Source: Candidatus Iainarchaeum sp.
GTDB lineage: Archaea; Iainarchaeota; Iainarchaeia; Iainarchaeales; JAXPJC01
DNA length: 33,192 bases
Direction: 5' to 3'
NCBI GenBank assembly: GCA_018304445.1
Contig: JAGVWD010000039.1
Span: forward strand, 1-33,192
The translations under genes and the position numbers were made by a program. The notes under the pieces are model-generated. The model did not search any database. It was given only the letters and a program-made list of their open reading frames with translations, and was not told the DNA's origin. Shown one piece after another: positions 1 to 7,104 of this stretch; position 1 is the first letter of the stretch; every line of letters starts with the position of its first letter.

Positions 1-117
1 ATAATCCTCAATGAACTTGTTCAGCGCCTGGCTCTTGTCATTCAAATCGTATTTTGCCTTAACAACAGTCAGCACCCTGTTTGCGTACTTGCTCAAATGA
101 ACCCTCGCATCCACCAT
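1..117 (-). CDS. DUF2683-like small protein (partial, N-terminal 39 residues)
   Basis: Only the first 39 codons are inside the window; the gene continues past position 1. The translation begins MVDARVHLSKYANRVLTVVK and continues with KAKYDLNDKSQALNKFIEDY. This resembles the archaeal DUF2683 family, whose members read roughly 'MVQA.I.ISD.ANRVLNIVKAKYGLKDKSEAI' and look like small ribbon-helix-helix or antitoxin-type DNA binders. The start at 117 is supported by GAGGTG seven bases upstream. That ribosome-binding site lies inside a 28-bp near-palindrome (121-148), as expected for an autoregulated DNA-binding protein. The family assignment is from memory of the motif and the function is inference; no toxin partner is visible because the downstream side is outside the window. 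Confidence 0.6.
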   Translation of the reverse strand, partial: MVDARVHLSKYANRVLTVVKAKYDLNDKSQALNKFIEDY

Positions 118-120
118 GAT

Positions 121-148
121 ATGCACCTCATATGCATATGGTGTGCAT
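121..148. promoter_or_regulatory. 28-bp near-palindrome upstream of the DUF2683-like gene (candidate operator)
   Basis: Half-sites ATGCAC-nn-CATATG and CATATG-nn-GTGCAT pair at 12 of 14 positions around the centre. The site sits between a TATA-like TTTAATAAAA (minus strand, 151-160) and the start codon at 117, and covers the ribosome-binding site. A repressor bound here would block the transcription start. Operator function is inferred. Confidence 0.5.
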
Positions 149-246
149 TCTTTTATTAAAGCCTCTGTTTTTGGGTTTTGTGCGATATAATGCCGTTTGA
201 TGAGGATTTTTATTAGTTTCCCTGCCTTTCTGTATAAGGTGCTTGA

Positions 247-1938
247 ATGGGGAATGCAGAGTTAATTGAATCCATAAAATCGCTTCTTGGCTCTTCAGGC
301 GCCAAGGGCTGGCCCGTAAGCGTTAGGGACAGGATAGCATTTCCGGAAAGGAATGAAATGCGCATTACAAATGCTGATTTTGCAGTTACTTTTCTCTGGA
401 CAATGCGCGATGCAATACTGCCAAAGTTTGATAAGGGAAGGCTTGCGATTGCGAGCAATTTTTACACTCCTGCAGGCCTGGAGGGAATGGCGCGCAACAT
501 CCTTGCAAACCCCTTCATACGCTACATGATAGTTCTTGGAAGCGAGTATTCCGCAGCGGAGCAGCAGAAAACCCTTTCCGCAAGTTCAACAATCCAGCAG
601 ACAAGCGCAAATGCATTAAGGGCTTTTTTTGAAAAGGGCATGAATTCTGAGCGCAGGATTCAAGGATTTGAAAGTGCGGTTTATTTCGACAGGAACATTC
701 CTTCAGAGGCAATAAATGCCATAAGGAAAAATATTGAACTGATTGATTTGAATTCAAAAATGCCCCGCGCTTCCCTTGATGAGAAGATTGCAGAGGCAAA
801 CAGAATTATGAGGGAAGCGAAGAGAAAAGGGCCATTTTCAGATATGCCGCAGGTTTTTCCCTATGAGCCCAGCGCCGAGGAATTTCCCCATGAAGGAAGC
901 GCGCTTCTTGTTTCAGGCAGCTCAATCCCCGAAACCTGGATTGAAATAATGCACGCAATCTCCAGCTATGGGAAAAGGAATCTGATGAACGCAAACACTG
1001 ACCGCTGGGTAAAGGAAATAAACAATTTAGTCGCAGTAATCCACAGCCCGCAGAATGACGATTTATCCTTAAATCCATTCCTGGTTCCTCTCACCAAAGA
1101 AAAAATCCTTGCATACCAAAAAGAGGTCTTGTCCCCGCTTCTTCCTGAGGGAAAGGCCTACACTTACGGCAACAAGCTGCGTGCATATTTGGTTGAAGAC
1201 GCAGGCGTTGTTAAGGAACTTGTAAACAGCCCCGCATATAAGGATTTTGAATTCGGAAAGGGCGCGCACCTTGATGCAAATGTAAAATACTTGGAAAAGG
1301 GCTGTGAAATAGACCAGATTGCAGATATTATAGATGCGCTGAAGCGCGACCCCTACTCAAAGGCAGGCGTTGCAATCACATGGCATGTTTCCGATGAGCT
1401 GATGCGCAAGCACAAAAGCAGCCCCTGCCTTGTTCTTCTGCACCCAATAGTGCAGGATGAAAAGCTGAATCTGATGGTTTATTTCAGAAGCCATGACATG
1501 GTACAGGGCTGGCCGGAAAACGCTTACGGATGCGCGGCAATACAGAAAACAATCGCAGACGCAATCGGATTGCCAACAGGGATAATTACAATAATTTCTG
1601 GCAGCGCCCAGATTTATGCGCATTACTACAAGCAAGTGGAGGAAATGCTTTCAAAATTCAGGAAACAGAAAATAAATTATTCGGACCCAAGGGGCAATTA
1701 TGTCATTGCAATTGAGGATGGGAAAATTTCAATTGCACTTCTGCATCCCGAAACAAACCGCGAGATTGAGAAAATTTACGGCGCAAGCGCGCGCCAGATT
1801 TACGAGCAGCTCGCATTTAGGGCGCAGATAAACACTTCGCATGCGCTCTATTTGGGGGCAGAACTCCAGAAAGCCGAATTCGCTCTGAAGCGCAAGCTTG
1901 AATATATCCAAGACGGGGAATTAAGGGAAAAGAAATAG
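247..1938 (+). CDS. Thymidylate synthase-fold protein with DUF4346/MtrA-like N-terminal region
   Basis: This 563-residue protein carries a thymidylate synthase (ThyA) active-site block near its C-terminus. It has a Pro-Cys pair with Cys394 as the expected nucleophile. The phosphate/pyrimidine motif R414-S-H-D417...G421-W-P-E-N425 matches RSxDxxxGxPxN, and GSAQIY (451-457) sits where ThyA has GGDTHLY. Asn425 corresponds to the residue that favours dUMP over dCMP, whereas the usual His of THLY is Gln455. Residues about 58-110 (GRLAIASNFYTPAGLEG then NPFIRYMIVLGSEYS) resemble the MtrA/DUF4346 segment found at the N-terminus of some archaeal ThyA-like proteins. At 563 residues it is about twice the length of ordinary ThyA. 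Start: ATG at 247 preceded by GGTG; an upstream TTTTTATTA (207-215) could be the TATA element. It converges tail-to-tail with ndk, leaving 2 bp. It is either the cell's dTMP synthase or a nucleotide-binding relative. Confidence 0.7.
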   Translation: MGNAELIESIKSLLGSSGAKGWPVSVRDRIAFPERNEMRITNADFAVTFLWTMRDAILPKFDKGRLAIASNFYTPAGLEGMARNILANPFIRYMIVLGSEYSAAEQQKTLSASSTIQQTSANALRAFFEKGMNSERRIQGFESAVYFDRNIPSEAINAIRKNIELIDLNSKMPRASLDEKIAEANRIMREAKRKGPFSDMPQVFPYEPSAEEFPHEGSALLVSGSSIPETWIEIMHAISSYGKRNLMNANTDRWVKEINNLVAVIHSPQNDDLSLNPFLVPLTKEKILAYQKEVLSPLLPEGKAYTYGNKLRAYLVEDAGVVKELVNSPAYKDFEFGKGAHLDANVKYLEKGCEIDQIADIIDALKRDPYSKAGVAITWHVSDELMRKHKSSPCLVLLHPIVQDEKLNLMVYFRSHDMVQGWPENAYGCAAIQKTIADAIGLPTGIITIISGSAQIYAHYYKQVEEMLSKFRKQKINYSDPRGNYVIAIEDGKISIALLHPETNREIEKIYGASARQIYEQLAFRAQINTSHALYLGAELQKAEFALKRKLEYIQDGELREKK

Positions 1939-1940
1939 TC

Positions 1941-2420
1941 CTATACAATTTCCCCTTTGGAATCCCTTGCATAAATCCAGTCAAAGTTGGTTTTATTATA
2001 TTCAAAAATTTCCTTCTCTGTGAAGAACCTATTTATTTCCTTCTCGGCTATTTCAGGGGTTTCGGATGCATGCACCAGATTCATCTGGTTGCTGACGCTG
2101 TAATCTCCCCTCAATGTTCCGGGCTCAGCCTCCCTTCCGTAAGTTCCCCCCACAAGCTTTCTTGAAACTTTACACGCTTCTTTTCCTTCCAAAACCATCA
2201 GGATTGAAGGTATGCTGGACATGTATTTTATGAGCTCTTCAAAAAATGCCTTTTCCGCAAGGTGCGCATAATGCTCCTTCAATTTATAAACAGGAAGATG
2301 CTCCATCTTCATTGCAACAATTTTGAGGCCTTTCCTCTCGAACCTTGAGATGATTTCCCCTGCCAAATCCCTATTCAATGCGTCGGGCTTTACTATAATC
2401 AGGGTGCGCTCATTCGGCAT
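1941..2420 (-). CDS. ndk: Nucleoside diphosphate kinase
   Basis: Transfers the gamma-phosphate from ATP to NDPs through a phosphohistidine, supplying NTPs and dNTPs. The 159-residue protein has the standard start (RTLIIVKPDAL) and the phosphorylated His117 in NLVHASET. Most homologues read NxxHxSD, so Asp is replaced by Glu-Thr here. Residues 88-108 (KLVGGTYGREAEPGTLRGDY) match the nucleotide-binding loop. It is the last gene of the L7Ae-S28e-L24e-Ndk cluster, a conserved archaeal arrangement, and starts one base after the L24e stop. Length and motifs are normal; an active enzyme is expected. Confidence 0.97.
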   Translation of the reverse strand: MPNERTLIIVKPDALNRDLAGEIISRFERKGLKIVAMKMEHLPVYKLKEHYAHLAEKAFFEELIKYMSSIPSILMVLEGKEACKVSRKLVGGTYGREAEPGTLRGDYSVSNQMNLVHASETPEIAEKEINRFFTEKEIFEYNKTNFDWIYARDSKGEIV

Positions 2421-2421
2421 T

Positions 2422-2622
2422 TCAACCGCCTTCTTTTGAACCTGCGCCTTTCCACTTTTTATGCGTTGCAGTCCATTCCACCTTTCTCGGGTTTCTGCGC
2501 AAATTCAGGAGATTCTTCTCGCACTTGCGGCTGCAGAAATAATAAACTGTAGTGTCCTTCTTGACATACATGAGCCCCGAGCCGCGGAGCAGATTGTCCC
2601 CGCAAAAACTGCACTTTGGCAT
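2422..2622 (-). CDS. rpl24e: Ribosomal protein L24e
   Basis: A 66-residue large-subunit protein with a treble-clef zinc site: Cys4 and Cys7 (PKCSFCG) and Cys30 and Cys34 (YFCSRKCE). The C-terminus NPRKVEWT matches the archaeal L24e signature. A longer open frame exists upstream, but ATG at 2622 is preferred because GAGGGG lies upstream and the protein then begins exactly at the family's MPKC start. It starts three bases from the S28e stop, so it is translationally linked in the L7Ae operon. Confidence 0.96.
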   Translation of the reverse strand: MPKCSFCGDNLLRGSGLMYVKKDTTVYYFCSRKCEKNLLNLRRNPRKVEWTATHKKWKGAGSKEGG

Positions 2623-2624
2623 AT

Positions 2625-2846
2625 TCAACCCCTCGCCTTGATTTCTTTTGCCTCGCGCTCTGTGTTCAACAGCACAACAATATCCCCCTTCTTGAGATTG
2701 CCCTTTACATTCCTGCGCTTGACCCTTCCAACTTCCGGCCCTTCCAGTATTTTGCACAGCACCTGCTTGATTTCCCCATACACGCCTGTGCGCTTTACAA
2801 CTTCAACAACCTCTGCCGGAGTACCCTTTTCCCTGTATTCAGCCAT
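2625..2846 (-). CDS. rps28e: Ribosomal protein S28e
   Basis: A 73-residue small-subunit OB-fold protein. It shows [17 protein letters not shown] at the N-terminus, [20 protein letters not shown] in the middle, and a C-terminal [11 protein letters not shown] close to the universal S28e tail. The ribosome-binding site GAGGGG lies ten bases upstream of the ATG. It sits between L7Ae and L24e as in most archaea. Length is typical and nothing is missing. Confidence 0.97.
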   Translation of the reverse strand: MAEYREKGTPAEVVEVVKRTGVYGEIKQVLCKILEGPEVGRVKRRNVKGNLKKGDIVVLLNTEREAKEIKARG

Positions 2847-2864
2847 TTTAATTTCCCCTCAAAT

Positions 2865-3230
2865 TCATTTCTTGTGCAGCGCGTCAATTTCCTTCTTTGC
2901 ATCGCCCTCTTCCAGAACGGCAATTGCGGCAGTTCCAACAACAATCCCCGCCTTCTCCCCAAGCTCTTTTTTGCTCGGAGCATTGAGCAATGGGATGTTC
3001 TTTTCCTTGCAAAGCGCAGGCAGATGCATCACTATTTCCTTGGGGTTAACGTCCTCCGCAACAACAACTGCTTTTGCGACCCCGCGCTCAACTGCCTTTG
3101 TAACCTCGTTTATGCCTATTTTCAGCTTGCCTGTTTTCTTAACCTTCTCGACAAGCGCAAGGGGATTCTCCACCCTAACTTCCTTTGCCTCGGTTTTTGC
3201 CTCAGCCTTTTCAGTTTTCTTTTCAGCCAT
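2865..3230 (-). CDS. rpl7ae: Ribosomal protein L7Ae (kink-turn RNA-binding protein)
   Basis: Binds kink-turns in 23S rRNA and, in archaea generally, also in C/D and H/ACA guide RNAs and RNase P RNA. Seen here: the L7Ae fold from about residue 20, with KIGINEVTKAVERGVAKAVV, VVAEDVNPKEIVMHLPALCK and the C-terminal GIVVGTAAIAVLEEGD. A charged Lys/Glu/Ala-rich tail of about 18 residues precedes it. The frame is open to 3272, but the start at 3230 is chosen because a strong GGAGGT lies seven bases upstream. It is the first gene of the L7Ae-S28e-L24e-Ndk operon, with TATA-like sequences in the 138-bp spacer behind it. Confidence 0.97.
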   Translation of the reverse strand: MAEKKTEKAEAKTEAKEVRVENPLALVEKVKKTGKLKIGINEVTKAVERGVAKAVVVAEDVNPKEIVMHLPALCKEKNIPLLNAPSKKELGEKAGIVVGTAAIAVLEEGDAKKEIDALHKK

Positions 3231-3320
3231 ATAAGAAACCTCCTTTTCTCGCCCCGCAATTGCAGGGTTCATCGTTTTATCACAGGTTTTATCAAAAAAA
3301 GATGCAACCCAGAATCAAAA

Positions 3321-3356
3321 CGTATAATATACCCTGCGCCTTAAGGTTTTTAAATC
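3321..3356 (-). promoter_or_regulatory. Candidate promoter of the L7Ae operon
   Basis: In the spacer between gltX and the L7Ae gene the minus strand carries GATTTAAAAACC (3345-3356) and further downstream TATATTATACG (3321-3331). Either could be the TATA element; the first would give a leader of about 95 nt. No other promoter-like site is seen before the operon. Confidence 0.4.
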
Positions 3357-3368
3357 AAACTAATCCGC

Positions 3369-5090
3369 TCATTTATGCGCAAACCAGAGCTTGGCAGTAT
3401 TCCCTTCCCTTGCATCAAGCCTCGCATATCCCAATCTTTCCAGCTGCAGAATGCTCCCAACCTCATAATTCAGCATTTCGGCCTCCGCGCTCCCGTAAAT
3501 GATTTTTGCATCAGGCATAAGCACCTCAATCCCAATGCTCTGCTCCTCAATAAGCCAGGGGATTAATGGCGCATCAATTTTTGAAGCGCTAACAAATTCA
3601 GCAAAAATCTGCATCGCGTCCTTTTTTACAACCCTAACATTGTATGCGTGCTTCAGCCTTATTGTTTCCCCTTCCTTCAATTTCTCTGTATCGCCCTTTT
3701 CAATTATGAAGCGCTGCATTCCCTCATTTAAGTGATAAACCTTCTCCCCGCGCTCTGGAAAATCAGGGTGCCTTGGCAGTTTCGCGTCAATACCCTGCGC
3801 AAACTGCACATCAATTAATACAGGCTCTGAAATGAAAATTATTCGGTCAGCCCCCGCATCAATGGCATTGCGGTTCGCATCATAAAGCGCATCCTCGCTC
3901 ACAGTAATGTCATTCGGCTTTACGCCAATATCAATCAAGATTTCCCTTATCGCCTGCGCAGCAATTCCGCGCCTTCTCAAATTTTCAAGCGTTCCGACTC
4001 TCGGGTCATCAAACCCCGAGAATTCTCCCTCCTCAATCTTCGCCTTTATCTTGCTCTTGCTGAGGACTGTTTCGCTTAATTTCAGCAGCCCATATGTAAT
4101 TGCATGGGGGTATTTCCACTTGAAATACTCATAGAGGAATTTCTGCTTCGTTTCATTCTGTGCGTGCTGCTGGCCCCTTATTATTAATGTAATTCCCAGC
4201 TCATGGTCATCAATTGCGCTTGCGAAATTATAGCTTGGCCACAGGCACTTTCCCGAAACTCTCGGATGTTGTGGGTTATCAACAATTTTCGCAATCCACC
4301 AGTCCCTTGTGCTCGGGTCCTTGTGCGCCAAATCGGTTTTGATGCGCATTACCGCTTCCCCTTCCTTGAACTCATTCGCCAGCATCTTCTCAAATTTCTT
4401 CATCTGCTCCTTTGGTTTTTCATTCCTGCACTTGCAGCCCTTTCCCTTTTTTATGAGCTCACGCCATTTCTCTGATGCGCAATTGCATATGTATGCGCCG
4501 TCCTTTTCAATCAGCTTGCGCATATAATCATAATACAAATCAAGCCTGTCCGAAGCGTAAATAATCTCATCTGGAGCAGCGCCATTCAGCCATTCCACAT
4601 CCCTCTCAAAGGCCTTGTAAGCTTCCGCAACAGGCTTCTTGATTTTAGGGTCGGTATCATCAAACCTCAGGATGAATTTTCCGGCATATTTCTCAGCAAA
4701 CGCATAGCTCATATAACAAGCCCTGGCATGCCCGAAATGCATCGGACCATTCGGATTCGGCGCAAACCTTGCAACAACACTTTCCTTTCCGGATTGCATC
4801 CACTCCAAATCCGGCAATCCGATCTTTTTCTCCTTCGGCTTCAATTCATATCCGGCTTCCTCAAATTTCTTATACTCCGCTTCAATCTCAGCAAAAGCCA
4901 TTGAATTTATTTCCTTCACAATCCTCTGGATTTTAGGAACTATTTTCTTCAGGTCAACTTCCGCTTCCTTCTGCAATGCAATAACCTTCCCCACAACCGC
5001 GCCAACATCGGCCTTCCCGCTGTGAAGGAATGCATTTTTGATGGCATACTTGTAGATAAGCCCTTCAAGATCCGCGCTTTCTTCAGCCAT
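3369..5090 (-). CDS. gltX: Glutamyl-tRNA synthetase, archaeal type
   Basis: Charges tRNA-Glu (and usually tRNA-Gln in archaea, for later amidation). At 573 residues it has the archaeal layout: an N-terminal helical region (1-95); the class I catalytic domain with the HIGH-like HFGH at 118-121 inside APNPNGPMHFGHA; a zinc-binding insertion CNC...CKC (Cys202, 204, 219, 221); RFDDTDP; the KMSKS-like LSKSK at 343-347; and a GlnRS-like beta-barrel anticodon domain from about 400. Start ATG 5090. TTTTATATATCC at 5116-5127 on the same strand would place the transcript start only a few bases upstream, so the mRNA is probably nearly leaderless. It stands as a single transcription unit. Confidence 0.97.
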   Translation of the reverse strand: MAEESADLEGLIYKYAIKNAFLHSGKADVGAVVGKVIALQKEAEVDLKKIVPKIQRIVKEINSMAFAEIEAEYKKFEEAGYELKPKEKKIGLPDLEWMQSGKESVVARFAPNPNGPMHFGHARACYMSYAFAEKYAGKFILRFDDTDPKIKKPVAEAYKAFERDVEWLNGAAPDEIIYASDRLDLYYDYMRKLIEKDGAYICNCASEKWRELIKKGKGCKCRNEKPKEQMKKFEKMLANEFKEGEAVMRIKTDLAHKDPSTRDWWIAKIVDNPQHPRVSGKCLWPSYNFASAIDDHELGITLIIRGQQHAQNETKQKFLYEYFKWKYPHAITYGLLKLSETVLSKSKIKAKIEEGEFSGFDDPRVGTLENLRRRGIAAQAIREILIDIGVKPNDITVSEDALYDANRNAIDAGADRIIFISEPVLIDVQFAQGIDAKLPRHPDFPERGEKVYHLNEGMQRFIIEKGDTEKLKEGETIRLKHAYNVRVVKKDAMQIFAEFVSASKIDAPLIPWLIEEQSIGIEVLMPDAKIIYGSAEAEMLNYEVGSILQLERLGYARLDAREGNTAKLWFAHK

Positions 5091-5115
5091 TTCAACCAGT
5101 AATATTATGCCGCAA

Positions 5116-5127
5116 GGATATATAAAA
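5116..5127 (-). promoter_or_regulatory. TATA box of gltX
   Basis: TTTTATATATCC lies 26-37 bases upstream of the gltX ATG, in the gap after the preceding small gene. The spacing predicts a very short or absent leader. Confidence 0.5.
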
Positions 5128-5400
5128 TTAGGTTTCGCCAGTGACTTTTCTCATTAATATAGTAAATAGTTCCTGGGTATTTGGAGTGAATTGTTTCTTT
5201 GCCACTGCATCCTTTACAAGTGGTCCAAATACTCGCAGCTCTTCCTCGTTCAATCTGCCCAAATCATAATTAATTTCAGGACGAATTAACTCTGCCAGAT
5301 TGGTCATCAGCTCTACCCTTTCCTTGTTTTTAAAATGAAATTCAGGCTCCCTGCCGGAAGGTTTTTGTCTTCTACCCCTAAATATTGGCACCTTGATCAC
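5128..5400 (-). CDS. Hypothetical small basic protein B (orphan)
   Basis: About 90 residues, not recognised. It begins with an Arg/Lys-rich stretch (PIFRGRRQKPSGR) and continues as predicted helices (KNKERVELMTNLAELIRPE, then NEEELRVFGPLVKDAVAKK). There is no signal peptide or membrane segment. The frame opens with GTG at 5400, abutting the preceding stop. Because AGGTGATC also reads as a ribosome-binding site, the GTG at 5391 (Val4) is an equally good start. It is probably co-transcribed with the gene before it and with the TrmB-like regulator. The basic N-terminus could bind nucleic acid, but no function is claimed. Confidence 0.55.
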   Translation of the reverse strand: MIKVPIFRGRRQKPSGREPEFHFKNKERVELMTNLAELIRPEINYDLGRLNEEELRVFGPLVKDAVAKKQFTPNTQELFTILMRKVTGET

Positions 5401-5586
5401 CTATCTTGCATTTCTAAGAAATCTGCGCACTCTTTTGGAATTCTGATTTTTAACTTTTGGGACATTTCCTTTGGTTCCTATAACCTTGTTAAGCAGTTTC
5501 TTGTCCGCAGCAGACAACACTCCTTTTCCGGTTTTTATAAAATTTATTATGCGCTGCCTTGAACTACTGTCTTGATCCATGTTCAT
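5401..5586 (-). CDS. Hypothetical small basic protein A (orphan)
   Basis: 61 residues, not recognised. The first 35 look helical (RQRIINFIKTGKGVLSAADK) and the C-terminus is strongly basic (KVKNQNSKRVRRFLRNAR). ATG codons at 5586 and 5580 are both possible and neither has a strong ribosome-binding site. It lies 11 bases after the TrmB-like gene and directly abuts hypothetical protein B, so a three-gene unit is likely. Small size and lack of a known family lower the confidence, but tight packing on the coding strand supports a real gene. Confidence 0.5.
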   Translation of the reverse strand: MNMDQDSSSRQRIINFIKTGKGVLSAADKKLLNKVIGTKGNVPKVKNQNSKRVRRFLRNAR

Positions 5587-5597
5587 GCGCTCTGTTG

Positions 5598-6359
5598 TTA
5601 TTTCCCCTTCTTCCAGACTTCCTCGAAATAGCCTGAAAGCGCGGAGGCCATTCCCTTGTTGTTCGGCCAGATTGTGAAATGGTATTCCGGCTTTTCCTCG
5701 GTGAAATCGCTTATTGCAAGTATCACTTTTTTCCCATCAACAACATATGCATGCATCCCATGCTCCGCATCTCTGTGTGAAACTCCGGATTTTGCAAACT
5801 CCTTGGAAAGATGCGCAACTTCATTTGGGAGCTTTGCAAGCACCCTGACTTTAACTTTTTTTGAGCTTGCCTTCTTTATTGCATCCGCAAACTCCGGATA
5901 ATGGTGCTTTGAGAAATTTGTAAATGCAATGACATCGCTTTTTGCGCTGCCAAGTTCCTGGGAAAGTATTTTTATGAAGTCATTGCGGTCCTTTACCTTC
6001 ATTACCCTCTCGCCCTCGGATTTTGCAATTGCGCCCGAGTCGGAAATTACGCTTCTTATTGCGCCCGCTTCCCTTTCCAAATCCGAAATCTCATTTTTTT
6101 TACCATTCAGAAGTTCCTTAAAAACAGCCTCGCTTTCCAATACCCTGTATTTTTTCGGCCTTCCGTATGTTTCAATCACAAGCTTGCGCTTCATAAGCCT
6201 TTCCAGAACATCATAAACGCGCGTTTTCGGAACCTGGGCGCTTCTGCTTATTTCCGGAGCTTCGGCTTCGCGCAGCCTGAAAAGCGAGGAAAGAGTCCTT
6301 GCCTCGTATTCAGTAAGCCCAAGCCTCTGCAAAAACCCGTTTACAGCTTCCAAGTCCAT
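5598..6359 (-). CDS. TrmB-family transcriptional regulator
   Basis: 253 residues. The N-terminus (about 8-75) is a TrmB-type winged helix: LGLTEYEARTLSSLFRLREA, then ISRSAQVPKTRVYDVLERLM with the recognition helix, then GRPKKYRV as the wing. A short coiled region (80-105) links to a C-terminal phospholipase-D-like sensor fold (about 115-253) with HGMHAYVVDGKKVILAISDF near its end. TrmB proteins usually respond to sugars or other metabolites; the ligand cannot be told here. The promoter region contains a palindrome overlapping a TATA box (6383-6412), suggesting autoregulation. It is followed within 11 bp by two orphan genes that probably share its transcript. Confidence 0.85.
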   Translation of the reverse strand: MDLEAVNGFLQRLGLTEYEARTLSSLFRLREAEAPEISRSAQVPKTRVYDVLERLMKRKLVIETYGRPKKYRVLESEAVFKELLNGKKNEISDLEREAGAIRSVISDSGAIAKSEGERVMKVKDRNDFIKILSQELGSAKSDVIAFTNFSKHHYPEFADAIKKASSKKVKVRVLAKLPNEVAHLSKEFAKSGVSHRDAEHGMHAYVVDGKKVILAISDFTEEKPEYHFTIWPNNKGMASALSGYFEEVWKKGK

Positions 6360-6382
6360 GTTCTAACCCAAAATGCCTTGCT

Positions 6383-6412
6383 TATACTATAGTGCCTTTA
6401 GTATATATAATA
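6383..6412 (-). promoter_or_regulatory. TATA box with overlapping palindrome before the TrmB-like gene
   Basis: Minus-strand ATTATATATAC (about 6402-6412) is a good TATA box 44-54 bases before the ATG. Overlapping its downstream edge, TATACTA (6383-6389) and TAGTATA (6399-6405) form an inverted repeat with a 9-bp spacer; two more symmetric base pairs lie inside. The site spans TATA to the expected transcript start, the usual place for an archaeal repressor operator. Confidence 0.5.
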
Positions 6413-6513
6413 TTTACTGCTTTCAGTGAATAAAAGGCTTTTGGTAGGCTTTCTGCCCATAAGCAAACAACAAAAAAACAAGAAAAAGAAGGAAAAGCGG
6501 ATTGAAGGTTTGA

Positions 6514-6987
6514 TTATTTATTCCTTCCGATGAATCCGCCTATTGCTCCCAAAATGAAGCCTATTATCGCAGCGACTATTATCCCAAACACTAGGCTAAT
6601 TGCGCCAGCGCTCGCTAATGCGCCGGACATCATGGGAACTGCAGCGTATATCTTCGCCATTAACGGCATTATTGCTGCAAGGCTTATGATTCCATCAATT
6701 ATCCCTGAAATGACTCCAATCAATGCCCCTGCGAGCCCGCCATCAACAGCCCCGCCCTTGACTGTTTTTGCCGCGACATAGCCTGCCCATATTATTACTA
6801 TAAGGCCGACCAGCCACAAAACGCTTGAAACCAGCATTACTGGGCTTGCCGCAAGCGCAAGCATATCTTCCACAGTGCTAATCCCTGAATATGCCATGTA
6901 GGTTATTGCCGCTGAGATTATTCCCAGCACAATCACTATCGCAAGCTGCAATTTCACTGCGCTCAACAACTTCCCGATATCAGCCAT
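6514..6987 (-). CDS. Small four-helix membrane protein (DUF5518-like)
   Basis: 157 residues, almost entirely hydrophobic. Membrane segments are predicted at about 14-32, 47-72, 82-110 and 120-152. The last ends in Gly-rich GFILGAIGGFIGRNK, a glycine-zipper pattern. It resembles archaeal small membrane proteins of the DUF5518 type, but that match is only by composition. The start at 6987 has a near-perfect ribosome-binding site, AAAGGAGGTG, and a TATA box (CATTTAAATAC, 7034-7044). This makes it one of the best-equipped genes for translation in the window. It is a single-gene unit; function unknown. Confidence 0.7.
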   Translation of the reverse strand: MADIGKLLSAVKLQLAIVIVLGIISAAITYMAYSGISTVEDMLALAASPVMLVSSVLWLVGLIVIIWAGYVAAKTVKGGAVDGGLAGALIGVISGIIDGIISLAAIMPLMAKIYAAVPMMSGALASAGAISLVFGIIVAAIIGFILGAIGGFIGRNK

Positions 6988-7033
6988 TTGTGCACCTCCT
7001 TTCCATTGAATATTGGCTATAATAAAATTTGAA

Positions 7034-7044
7034 GTATTTAAATG
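7034..7044 (-). promoter_or_regulatory. TATA box of the small membrane protein gene
   Basis: CATTTAAATAC on the minus strand, 47-57 bases before the ATG at 6987. It predicts a leader of about 20-25 nt that contains the AAAGGAGGTG ribosome-binding site. Confidence 0.5.
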
Positions 7045-7104
7045 GAGCTGTTTGGTTTTTTTCGTTTTTAAGTTAAAGATTTTAATGAGCGGCTTGACAG
7101 AAAA

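Noticed and set aside
2623..2757. N-terminal extension of L24e from an upstream ATG
   Set aside because: It lies within S28e in another frame; the ATG at 2622 has the ribosome-binding site and the family start.
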